Origin: Thermodesulfovibrionales bacterium
GTDB taxonomy: Bacteria > Nitrospirota > Thermodesulfovibrionia > Thermodesulfovibrionales > UBA1546
DNA: 15,191 nt
Assembly (NCBI GenBank): GCA_030018605.1
Contig: JASEHP010000024.1
Location: 1-15,191, forward strand
Direction: 5' to 3'
Part shown: positions 6,589 through 13,029 of the stretch, piece after piece
Position numbering within the stretch: position 1 is the first letter of the stretch
Layout: every line of letters begins with the position of its first letter
Notes under the pieces: model-generated
Seen by the model: the letters and a program-made list of their open reading frames with translations, nothing else
Told to the model about the DNA's origin: nothing
The model's database searches: none
Position numbers and translations under genes: made by a program

Positions 6589-7287
6589 ATGTCCAAAGAA
6601 GTCGTTGCGACTCGTCCGCACCCAGGCGGACTCGCCGAGGAGAGCAGCCGAGAGGCGCTTAAGACGGAAGTTATTCAGTCGGTCATAAACCATGTGAGGG
6701 GAAATCATGCCGGTGTAATAGATAAGGCATACTCGTATTTCTGGGACGAGAAAAATCCCGAGGAATTCCTGAGCGGCAACGCCCTGTACATAGGGTTTGT
6801 AAATTTTGAAGACTGGCTTGTTTTTAATTATAAAGTTAATGATGCGGGAGAGACATTTATTGACCTATACATGAAGAACTCCACAGGATTAAAAGACGAT
6901 GAACGCAAGCTGTTAAATAAAATAAAAGGCTCTCTGCTGAGCCTTTATGAAGTTGTGTCTGTTTCCAAGGACAAGAGGGTTCTGCTTAAAGACCTGCTTC
7001 TTGGAGGCGAGGTCGGCTTGAAAGACAGAAAACTGACAAAGGGGCTTAAGAAGGGCGATATATTCGCCGCACGGCTTCTGTCTCTTGATAAGGGGCATGT
7101 CATGAGCAGAAGCGTTTATCCGTTCAGGAAAGACGATAAGAAAACCGTTCTTGATTATGTGAACAGGATGTTCAGGAGATATACAAAAAATGATAACCCG
7201 GATGGGACGATGAGGGATTTTCTAAGAGATTACGGCGATGTATTCAATATGGCATGGGTGAATCTTATCTTAAATCGGCCTGAATAG
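6589..7287 (+). CDS. Unrecognised 232-residue protein with an in-frame repeat-encoded N-terminal segment
   Basis: The gene is real: it has an ideal Shine-Dalgarno (AAGGAG, 6-base spacing), coding-like composition and a conserved-looking pattern. I do not recognise a named family with certainty. The core (about 60-180) reads YIGFVNFEDWLVFNYK, then FIDLYMK, ERKLLNKIKGSLLSLYEVVSV, LLKDLLLGG and LKKGDIFAARLLSL. This resembles the segment that precedes SEC-C zinc motifs in some uncharacterised proteins, but no Cys-rich SEC-C motif is present here. There is no signal peptide or membrane helix, so it is probably cytosolic. Residues about 8-20 (TRPHPGGLAEESS) are encoded by a hairpin repeat that recurs in the NAD(P)HX dehydratase gene. 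It diverges from the kinase gene; whether the two are functionally linked is unknown. Confidence 0.75.
   Translation: MSKEVVATRPHPGGLAEESSREALKTEVIQSVINHVRGNHAGVIDKAYSYFWDEKNPEEFLSGNALYIGFVNFEDWLVFNYKVNDAGETFIDLYMKNSTGLKDDERKLLNKIKGSLLSLYEVVSVSKDKRVLLKDLLLGGEVGLKDRKLTKGLKKGDIFAARLLSLDKGHVMSRSVYPFRKDDKKTVLDYVNRMFRRYTKNDNPDGTMRDFLRDYGDVFNMAWVNLILNRPE
6611..6644 (+). repeat. In-frame hairpin repeat element, copy 1
   Basis: The stem is GTCCGC (6614-6619) with GCGGAC (6626-6631), loop ACCCAG. An outer CTC (6611-6613) can pair with GAG (6637-6639) across a TCGCC bulge. Bases 6629-6644 (GACTCGCCGAGGAGAG) are identical to 12609-12624. The element is read as R-P-H-P-G-G-L-A-E-E in the host protein. 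Confidence 0.7.
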
Positions 7288-7304
7288 TTTTTAGCATGGG
7301 AAAT

Positions 7305-7318
7305 GTGAAAATTACCTT
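7305..7318 (+). repeat. 14-base direct repeat, copy 1
   Basis: GTGAAAATTACCTT here is identical to 8170-8183. Both copies lie in non-coding DNA just ahead of a TTGA-type -35-like sequence, on either side of the DUF4384 gene. A 14-base match can occur by chance in a window of this size. Confidence 0.4.
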
Positions 7319-7345
7319 TGATTCAGTCACCTGCCCTGATATAAT
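7318..7345 (+). promoter_or_regulatory. Promoter candidate for the DUF4384-type gene
   Basis: TTGATT (7318-7323), a 16-base spacer and consensus TATAAT (7340-7345). A second TATAAT follows at 7346-7351. The predicted start falls at or next to the ATG at 7353, which has no Shine-Dalgarno, so a leaderless transcript is possible. Confidence 0.5.
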
Positions 7346-7352
7346 TATAATC

Positions 7353-8168
7353 ATGAAAAAGCTGGTTCTATTTTTTACTTTACTGTTTTTTGTTCCCTTC
7401 TCTTTTGCCTCTGAAAAGTCCGTATGGGTAGAAGCGGAGGGAGAGGCGTATCAAAGTGAAATAGAAAGCCGGAAAGAGGTTATAGAAAGGGCAAAGAAGG
7501 ATGCGCAGAGCAAGGCAATTGAAAAAGCCCGGGGCGTATTTATAAGAGCCCACACTCTTGTTTCAAACAGCCAGCTTGCCGAAGACCTTGTCTATGCTTC
7601 TGTAAGAGGGAAAATTGAGAAAATTAATGTTATCAAGGAAGGGTGGGATGAGAAAGACAGGAATCTTTATAAAGTAAAACTCAATGCCCTTATCAAGCCT
7701 GTATATCCTGAAAAAGGCGAAGGCATATCTGTAAAGCTCTCACTCTCCAAAACCGTTCTAAGAGAGGGCGAAGAAGTAAAGATTTTTTTCCAGACAAACA
7801 GGGACTCTTATGTGTACATCTTCTCGGTTGCTGCAGACGGCTCTGTGACACTTCTGCTTCCAAATTCAGTAAATCAGGAAAATTTTATTAAAGCCGCTAT
7901 TGCCTATACTTTTCCTACACCCGGAAGCCGTATACGATTGACGGCAATGTTCCTTCCAGACTTTAAGGGGAAGGTTGCCGAGGAGAGGATTAAAATAATA
8001 GTTACGAATAAAAAAGAGGAGTTGATTCCCCTTGGTTTTCAGGAAGGGGCATTCAAGGTCTATGATGCAAAATCCACAGGCATGATAAGCGACCTTGTGA
8101 AGAGGCTCAATCAGCTTGAACCTGCCGATTGGGCAGAGGCAACGGTGGGTTATAGGATAAAAAGGTAA
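7353..8168 (+). CDS. Exported DUF4384-type protein with a FlgT/LPP20-like N-terminal domain
   Basis: I choose the ATG at 7353 over an in-frame ATG at 7296 because it begins a signal peptide: MKKLVLFFTLLFFVPFSFAS, with cleavage near residue 19-20. The 271 residues contain two parts. About 21-118 resembles the FlgT/LPP20-type alpha/beta domain (VWVEAEGEAYQ, then RAKKDAQSKAIEKA with its repeated Ala/Lys helix, and YKVKLNALIKPVYP). About 125-225 is DUF4384-like, an Ig-like sheet with LREGEEVKIFFQTNRDSYVYIFSVAADGSVTLLLPN (136-171). It should act in the periplasm or at the cell surface. DUF4384 proteins are often encoded next to caspase-like peptidases, and a caspase lipoprotein lies 0.9 kb downstream, which suggests a shared role. 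No Shine-Dalgarno is visible. The biochemical activity is unknown. Confidence 0.82.
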   Translation: MKKLVLFFTLLFFVPFSFASEKSVWVEAEGEAYQSEIESRKEVIERAKKDAQSKAIEKARGVFIRAHTLVSNSQLAEDLVYASVRGKIEKINVIKEGWDEKDRNLYKVKLNALIKPVYPEKGEGISVKLSLSKTVLREGEEVKIFFQTNRDSYVYIFSVAADGSVTLLLPNSVNQENFIKAAIAYTFPTPGSRIRLTAMFLPDFKGKVAEERIKIIVTNKKEELIPLGFQEGAFKVYDAKSTGMISDLVKRLNQLEPADWAEATVGYRIKR

Positions 8169-8169
8169 G

Positions 8170-8183
8170 GTGAAAATTACCTT
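8170..8183 (+). repeat. 14-base direct repeat, copy 2
   Basis: Identical to 7305-7318; followed here by TTGACT. It begins two bases after the DUF4384 stop codon. Confidence 0.4.
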
Positions 8184-8211
8184 GACTTAAAATTCATAGG
8201 AGAATGGTCTA

Positions 8212-8238
8212 TTGAGACAGGCTGTCTTGTGATAAAAT
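8212..8238 (+). promoter_or_regulatory. Promoter of the MNT-HEPN pair
   Basis: TTGAGA (8212-8217) and TAAAAT (8233-8238) are 15 bases apart. A TGA directly before the -10 gives an extended -10 that could offset the short spacing. GGGAGG (8251-8256) precedes the ATG at 8264. Confidence 0.5.
8215..8227. promoter_or_regulatory. Operator-like dyad within the MNT-HEPN promoter
   Basis: AGACAG (8215-8220) and CTGTCT (8222-8227) are perfect inverted repeats around a single G. They overlap the -35 box and fill most of the spacer. A protein bound here would block RNA polymerase, as expected for toxin-antitoxin autoregulation. The binding protein is not identified. Confidence 0.45.
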
Positions 8239-8263
8239 AGCCTTAGCAAAGGGAGGGCAGATA

Positions 8264-8617
8264 ATGGCTGAAATAACAAAAGAAAAGACATTATATCTTA
8301 CAGAAGCTGAGAAATTTGCTTTAGGCGAAGTTATGGATGCATTGAGAGTAGACTGGCCTTCTGTTAAATTCAAACTATTCGGTTCAAAGGCAAGTGGAAC
8401 TTTTGACGAAGAATCGGATTTAGACCTTTTAATTATGCTTCCCTGTTCTGTTTCAAGCGAGATAAGGCGGCAGATAGTCCACAAGATATCCGATATAAAC
8501 TTCGCTTACGGAACTAACATAAGCGCTCTTATCGTTTCAGAAGAAGAATGGCAAAATGCTCCTCTTTCTCTTCTTCCTATACATGCCTTTGTTGAAGAAG
8601 AAGGCGTCTCATTATGA
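8264..8617 (+). CDS. MNT-type nucleotidyltransferase (antitoxin-like partner of HEPN)
   Basis: The 117 residues form a minimal Pol-beta-superfamily nucleotidyltransferase. FGSKASGTFDEESDLDLLI (39-57) carries the GS motif (G40-S41) and the metal-binding pair D52/D54. The third carboxylate position, expected in the strand ISALIV (86-91), appears to be Ser87. The active site may therefore be incomplete, or the subfamily may use another residue. In MNT-HEPN systems the MNT protein usually neutralises the HEPN partner, in studied cases by adenylylating a HEPN tyrosine. The gene has its own promoter, a good Shine-Dalgarno and a 4-base ATGA overlap with the HEPN gene, so the two are translationally coupled. 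It lies between two exported-protein genes, which suggests later insertion of the module, though no mobile-element ends are seen. Confidence 0.88.
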   Translation: MAEITKEKTLYLTEAEKFALGEVMDALRVDWPSVKFKLFGSKASGTFDEESDLDLLIMLPCSVSSEIRRQIVHKISDINFAYGTNISALIVSEEEWQNAPLSLLPIHAFVEEEGVSL

Positions 8618-9006
8618 ATAAAGAGGAAAGTATAAAAGAACTCGTCCGTTATTGGCTGGAAAAATCACAGGAATCTCTTGACGCAGCCTGTGATGAATTG
8701 AAAGCAGGCCGTCTTTCTTTTTCGGTAAACCGGATATATTACGCCTGTTTCTATGCAGTCAGCGCAGTTTTGCTTCAGAAAGAACTTCGTTTTAAAAAAC
8801 ACTCAGGCGTAAGAGCTGCTTTTCATCAGCATCTCATTAAATCAGGAATGGTGGATGATAAATATAGGAAATTTTATGATGAGCTTTTTGAAGCCCGTCA
8901 AAGAGGCGACTATATTGAACTTGTCAGCTTTGAGAAAAATCAGGTCGAAGATTGGTTGCAACAGGCAGGTCAATTTGTTGAGGCAATTAAATTAGTGGTT
9001 AAATAA
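8614..9006 (+). CDS. HEPN-domain protein (UPF0332 type), putative toxin partner
   Basis: The 130 residues match the all-helical HEPN/UPF0332 pattern. They include FSVNRIYYACFYAVSAVLLQK (36-56), KKHSGVRAAFHQHLIKSG (61-78), and YRKFYDELFEARQRGDY (84-100). Classical toxic HEPN RNases use R-x4-6-H; here the corresponding segment is ARQRGDY, without the His. It may thus lack the standard RNase site, or act through the Asp/Tyr variant typical of this subfamily. Y100 is a candidate for adenylylation by the MNT partner, by analogy with studied pairs. The start ATG overlaps the MNT stop. Chromosomal HEPN/MNT pairs can be toxin-antitoxin modules or housekeeping regulators; the sequence does not decide this. 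Confidence 0.88.
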   Translation: MNKEESIKELVRYWLEKSQESLDAACDELKAGRLSFSVNRIYYACFYAVSAVLLQKELRFKKHSGVRAAFHQHLIKSGMVDDKYRKFYDELFEARQRGDYIELVSFEKNQVEDWLQQAGQFVEAIKLVVK

Positions 9007-9032
9007 TTGCTATTTTTTTCAGGAGGCGGGGG

Positions 9033-11339
9033 ATGAAAAGGATAATAATATTTAGCTCAATTGTTTTCCTGTTTGCTTTGCTTTCAGGCTGTGCTGCTTC
9101 GCTTGAAAATGTAAAGATAGAAAAGGTAACGATATGTGAAAACCAGAGATGCAGGTATTTGACGGATGCGGATTCAAAGGAAGAACTGCTGGTTAAAATA
9201 TTCAATCTTCTAAAAGGGGCGGAGGATAAAGACAGTGAGCTATTTAAGTCCGATCCTAAAAGCAGAACCTTTGAAAAGAAGGGCATCAGTTTTTTTGTTC
9301 AGGGCGGGCCGATCCCCGGTAAAGCGACAAGGACATCCACGAAATTTACGGATGTTCTCTACATTGACCGTGAGAATATGGAGATCAAGTTCAAGGTGTT
9401 AGATAAACAGACTTGGCTCGCGATTCCTGTTATTACTGCTACTGCAGAAGGGATTTTGTCCATGAAATCGCTGACGGAAATTAAAGTGAATTATTCGGGA
9501 TTTGCATCAGGGATGGTTGTAGGCGCATCAGGACAAAGTACAGAATGGCTTATAGATTACATAGATTTGGACAATAAGGTGCTTGGCGCCCATTATGCCA
9601 TTAGCGTAGCAGGTCTTGGCTTCGGGGGAGGCAGCGGATATCAATTGGTCAAATTGAAAGAAGGAGAGATTAAGCAAAAGGCATTGGCAGTTGCTGACAC
9701 AAAGACTATTCCCGAGCCTAAGAAAGTTGCGCCTCCCGCAATTACTATTGAGCCGCCCAAAATTATCCCTCCCGCTCTTTTTGCAAATGTTGCCTTTACT
9801 GAAGCCTCCGGCAACCGGATTCTTGAAGGCGGAGAAGAGGCTATTTTGAGAGTAGAGGTCCAAAATAAAGGCGGAGGAACAGCAAAGGATGTGCAGGTTA
9901 TCCTGTCAGGCAATCAAATGCTTGTAAATTATCTTGGAGAGAAGAAATCTATCGGGGACATCGGAGCGAAAGAAAAAAAGACTGTTGAGTTTAAGGCTGT
10001 TTTACCCCTGCAGATACCATCAGGAGAGATGGACATAAAGATTGAAATAAAAGAGGTGCAGGGATTTTCGCCTTCCGAGACAAAAATACTCAAGATTGCC
10101 GCAAAGCAAGCAGAAAGAAAGGAAACCGTAGAGGTCATATCCGAGATTCCGCGTCTTGTATTTAGCACTTATTTGAAAGACCAGAACAACAACCGGGTTC
10201 TGGATGGCGGTGAAGAAGTCTCCCTGAAGGTGACCGTAGAAAATAAAGGGGAAGGCGCTGCAAAAGATGTGCAGGTCATTTTGTCAGGCAATAAAACCCT
10301 CACCGACTATCTCGGCGAAAAGAGGTTTGTTGGAGATATCAAGCCCGGAGAAAAAAAGACTGCTGAATTTAGAGCGGTATTGCCAGCACGGATTCCTTCT
10401 GAGGCAGCAATGCTGAAAATAGAATTAAAAGAGGCAATGGGGACTTCATCCTCTGAAGTTAAGATATTGAAGGTGGCTATGAGGCCTAAAGAGATAAAAG
10501 AGGTTGTTGAGGTTATTTCAGAGATAAATGTGGATGACATCCCATTGAAGACAAAAAATTTCGAGAGAAAAGATGCGTTTGCTTTGGTAATCGGAATCAG
10601 CAAATATCGGGAGGAAGCAATTCCGGCGGTTAAATATGCAAGCAGGGACGCCGAGATCGTAGCAAAGTATCTGGAGAATGTAGGCGGCATCCCAAGGAAC
10701 AACATTAAGTTATTAACCTATGTATCTGTTACAAAGAGCGACCTTGAGGCATACATTGGAGACTGGCTCGCAAGGAGAGTCGGCAAAGACTCCACGGTCT
10801 TTGTTTATTATGCGGGGCACGGCGCGCCTGATGTGGAAAGCAAAGAGGCATACATTGCCCCTTACGAGGGGCATCCGGATTTTCCGTCTAAACTGTATTC
10901 ATTAAAAAGGATGTATGAAGCGCTTAATAAACTTCCTGCCAGAGAAGTTATCGTAATGCTTGATAGCTGCTTCTCAGGCACCGGAGGCAGAAGTATTACA
11001 AAAAGCGGCGCCCGTCCATTGGTAATATCCATAGAAAATCCTGTGCTTGCAAGCGGGAAAATAAATGTTCTCGCAGCATCAACCGGAAGCCAGATAAGCT
11101 CCGATTATGACAGCGTCAAACATGGGTTGTTTACATACTTTTTTTTAAGGGGAATGAGAGGAGAAGCGGATAAAAATGCCAACAGCATAATTGAACTTGG
11201 AGAGCTTTACGATTATGTAAAGACAAATGTATCTGAGAGGGCATCTCTTGAACTTAACAGAGACCAGACCCCTGTTCTGCTGCCGTCAACCGACACGGCA
11301 GATAACAGGCTCAAAATGCCGGTGGCTAAGATAAAGTGA
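9033..11339 (+). CDS. Lipoprotein with two CARDB-like repeats and a C-terminal caspase-family (C14) peptidase domain
   Basis: This is a 768-residue surface or periplasmic lipoprotein. The signal peptide ends in lipobox LSGC with lipidated C20. AGGAGG at 9021-9026 gives a firm start. Residues 21-215 are an unrecognised beta-rich region with GFGGGSG (196-202). A Pro-rich hinge lies at 225-247. Two tandem repeats of about 110 residues follow (about 248-358 and 374-484), each with GGEE, AKDVQVILSGN and YLGEK, and look like CARDB/Ig adhesion modules. The caspase domain is about 512-750. KDAFALVIGISKYREEAIPAVKYASRDAE opens it, catalytic H596 is in VYYAGHG, and C646 is in DSCFSG. Both dyad residues are present, so protease activity is plausible, probably after Arg/Lys as in metacaspase-like enzymes. 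The substrate is unknown. It may work with the nearby DUF4384 protein. The MNT-HEPN pair ends 26 bp upstream, so read-through is possible. Confidence 0.93.
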   Translation: MKRIIIFSSIVFLFALLSGCAASLENVKIEKVTICENQRCRYLTDADSKEELLVKIFNLLKGAEDKDSELFKSDPKSRTFEKKGISFFVQGGPIPGKATRTSTKFTDVLYIDRENMEIKFKVLDKQTWLAIPVITATAEGILSMKSLTEIKVNYSGFASGMVVGASGQSTEWLIDYIDLDNKVLGAHYAISVAGLGFGGGSGYQLVKLKEGEIKQKALAVADTKTIPEPKKVAPPAITIEPPKIIPPALFANVAFTEASGNRILEGGEEAILRVEVQNKGGGTAKDVQVILSGNQMLVNYLGEKKSIGDIGAKEKKTVEFKAVLPLQIPSGEMDIKIEIKEVQGFSPSETKILKIAAKQAERKETVEVISEIPRLVFSTYLKDQNNNRVLDGGEEVSLKVTVENKGEGAAKDVQVILSGNKTLTDYLGEKRFVGDIKPGEKKTAEFRAVLPARIPSEAAMLKIELKEAMGTSSSEVKILKVAMRPKEIKEVVEVISEINVDDIPLKTKNFERKDAFALVIGISKYREEAIPAVKYASRDAEIVAKYLENVGGIPRNNIKLLTYVSVTKSDLEAYIGDWLARRVGKDSTVFVYYAGHGAPDVESKEAYIAPYEGHPDFPSKLYSLKRMYEALNKLPAREVIVMLDSCFSGTGGRSITKSGARPLVISIENPVLASGKINVLAASTGSQISSDYDSVKHGLFTYFFLRGMRGEADKNANSIIELGELYDYVKTNVSERASLELNRDQTPVLLPSTDTADNRLKMPVAKIK
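9774..10484 (+). repeat. Tandem intragenic duplication encoding the two CARDB-like modules
   Basis: Codons 248-358 and 374-484 encode similar modules offset by exactly 126 codons (378 bp). AKDVQVILSGN is identical at 284-294 and 410-420. The DNA has diverged at many third positions, so the duplication is not recent. Confidence 0.75.
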
Positions 11340-11398
11340 TGATCTTAAGTCTGCCGAGCAGAGGATAGATTGCTTGCAAACTTGAAAGATAGAAAAAG

Positions 11399-13024
11399 AT
11401 GAAAGTTGTAACGGCAGAAGAGATGAGAGAGATTGACAAGATTACCATAAAGAATTATGGCATATCAGGAACTGTCCTTATGGAAAGGGCCGGGCTTGCC
11501 GTTGGGGTAAAAATAAGAGAATTGTATGAAAGAAGAAAAGTTATTGTCCTTTCAGGAGGAGGGAATAACGGCGGAGACGGCATTGTGGCTGCGCGAAATC
11601 TCCATGAATGGGGATGGCATGTAAAAATCATTATTATTTCAAAAGAAAACAAATTAAGCCCTGATTGTCTTAAGCAATATAAAACGGCAAAGAAAGCAGG
11701 CGTTGCAATTGAGTTCCGGGATTATATCACGGGAAAAGACCTGCACGGAGCTTTAGTTATAGATGCAATTTTGGGAACCGGTTTAAGCAAAAATATCATA
11801 GGAAAGACGGCTGAGATTATAGCGTTTATCAATGCCTCGGATTCTCCGGTAATCTCTGTTGACATCCCTTCGGGCATTTCATCTGATACAGGACTGATTA
11901 TGGGCGAGGCAGTGAGGGCTGATTACACCATAACATTCGGAGTTCCAAAGAGAGGGCATCTTCTCTATCCTGGCGCTGAATATACAGGAGGGCTTTTTGT
12001 TGAAGATATAGGTTTTCCCGAGGAACTGCTTTATGCTGAAAAACTTAAAACAGAGCTTATTGAAAAAAGGGATGTATCCCTATTAATCCCTGAAAGGCTG
12101 AGATATTCGCATAAGGGCAATTATGGGCATGTGCTTGTTATTGCGGGATCAAGAGGAAAGACCGGAGCCGCATTCATGTGCGCAAAGGCATGTCTAAGGG
12201 CAGGCGCAGGGCTTGTGACAATAGGAGTTCCGGAATCACTGGTGGATGTTTTTCAGTCAAGGGTTACGGAAGAGATGACCCTGCCTTTGCCCGATAAAGG
12301 AGACGGGACGGTTTCATCAAAGGCATCGGAAAAGATTCTGCAATTTCTTTTTGAAAAGGCTGATGTGTTTGCAATAGGCCCCGGAATTTCTGTTACTGAT
12401 GACACTAAAAAACTTGTCAAAAAACTTTTACTGAATTCCACAGCACCGGCTGTTATTGATGCTGATGCTATAAATGCACTTGAAGGCAATAAAGAGGTTC
12501 TCAAAAAAGCGAAGGCTCCAATAATTCTTACGCCGCATATTGGAGAGATGGCGAGACTGCTTCAGGAGTCAGCCCCCCCACCCATCCCTCCCCCTCGTCG
12601 CCACGGGCGACTCGCCGAGGAGAGAGGGGGGAGGGTGAAGGAGGGGGTGAAAGCTCTAACTTCTGAACTCCAACCCAAAATAGAAAAGGACAGGATAAAT
12701 ACGTCAATAGAATTTGCAAAAGAGACGGGGACATATCTTGTTCTTAAAGGCGTGCCGACAATCATTGCCGAGCCTGAGGGTCATGCTTTTATAAATCCGA
12801 CAGGGAATCCGGGTATGGCAAGCGCAGGCGTAGGAGATGTTCTGACAGGGATGGTTGCAGGTTTTTTGGGACAGGGATTAAACCCGCTTGAGGCATCAAT
12901 TCTTGGAGTTTATATGCATGGGCTTGCCGGAGACGCGGCAGCGAAAAATAAGGGAGAGCATTCGCTGATTGCATCTGACATCATAGATGCGCTTCCGGAG
13001 GCTTTTTCTTTATTAAAAAGATAG
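11399..13024 (+). CDS. nnr: Bifunctional NAD(P)HX epimerase / ADP-dependent NAD(P)HX dehydratase
   Basis: This cytosolic enzyme repairs hydrated NADH/NADPH: the N-terminal domain epimerises R- to S-NAD(P)HX and the C-terminal domain dehydrates it with ADP. Epimerase domain (about 1-215): YjeF-type start VTAEEMREID, GGGNNGGDG (53-61), AILGTGL (123-129) and VDIPSGI (154-160). Dehydratase domain (about 225-541): ribokinase-like fold with KGNYGHVLVIAGS (239-251), GPG (327-329), TPHIGEMARLL (378-388), LVLKG (447-451) and GNPGMASAGVGDVLTG (469-484). Between the TPHIGEMARLL motif and the helix EFAKETG there is an extra Pro/Arg/Gly-rich segment (391-427). Its DNA is a GC-rich palindrome containing the hairpin element also found at 6611-6644. 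The insert falls in a loop, so the enzyme may tolerate it. The Shine-Dalgarno is weak. The gene heads a run ending in nadK. Confidence 0.95.
   Translation: MKVVTAEEMREIDKITIKNYGISGTVLMERAGLAVGVKIRELYERRKVIVLSGGGNNGGDGIVAARNLHEWGWHVKIIIISKENKLSPDCLKQYKTAKKAGVAIEFRDYITGKDLHGALVIDAILGTGLSKNIIGKTAEIIAFINASDSPVISVDIPSGISSDTGLIMGEAVRADYTITFGVPKRGHLLYPGAEYTGGLFVEDIGFPEELLYAEKLKTELIEKRDVSLLIPERLRYSHKGNYGHVLVIAGSRGKTGAAFMCAKACLRAGAGLVTIGVPESLVDVFQSRVTEEMTLPLPDKGDGTVSSKASEKILQFLFEKADVFAIGPGISVTDDTKKLVKKLLLNSTAPAVIDADAINALEGNKEVLKKAKAPIILTPHIGEMARLLQESAPPPIPPPRRHGRLAEERGGRVKEGVKALTSELQPKIEKDRINTSIEFAKETGTYLVLKGVPTIIAEPEGHAFINPTGNPGMASAGVGDVLTGMVAGFLGQGLNPLEASILGVYMHGLAGDAAAKNKGEHSLIASDIIDALPEAFSLLKR
12571..12650 (+). 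repeat. GC-rich palindromic insertion with in-frame hairpin element, copy 2
   Basis: Inner stem GTCGCC (12597-12602), loop ACG, GGCGAC (12606-12611). CTC (12594-12596) can pair with GAG (12617-12619) across the same TCGCC bulge as copy 1. Outer arms CCCTCCCCCTC (12586-12596) and GAGGGGGGAGGG (12624-12635) pair with a one-base bulge, and further C-rich/G-rich flanks extend the fold. Bases 12609-12624 are identical to 6629-6644. The base composition is unlike the rest of the gene. Confidence 0.75.
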
Positions 13025-13029
13025 ATGAT

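Noticed and set aside
7977..7987. GCCGAGGAGAG, an 11-base match to the in-frame hairpin repeat, inside the DUF4384-type gene
   Set aside because: It lacks the stem and left flank, and encodes V-A-E-E-R in a normal part of the DUF4384 domain; probably chance.
9584..9598. Sigma54-like TGGCGC-N5-ATGC
   Set aside because: It lies deep within the caspase lipoprotein coding region with no gene start behind it and a poor -12 element.
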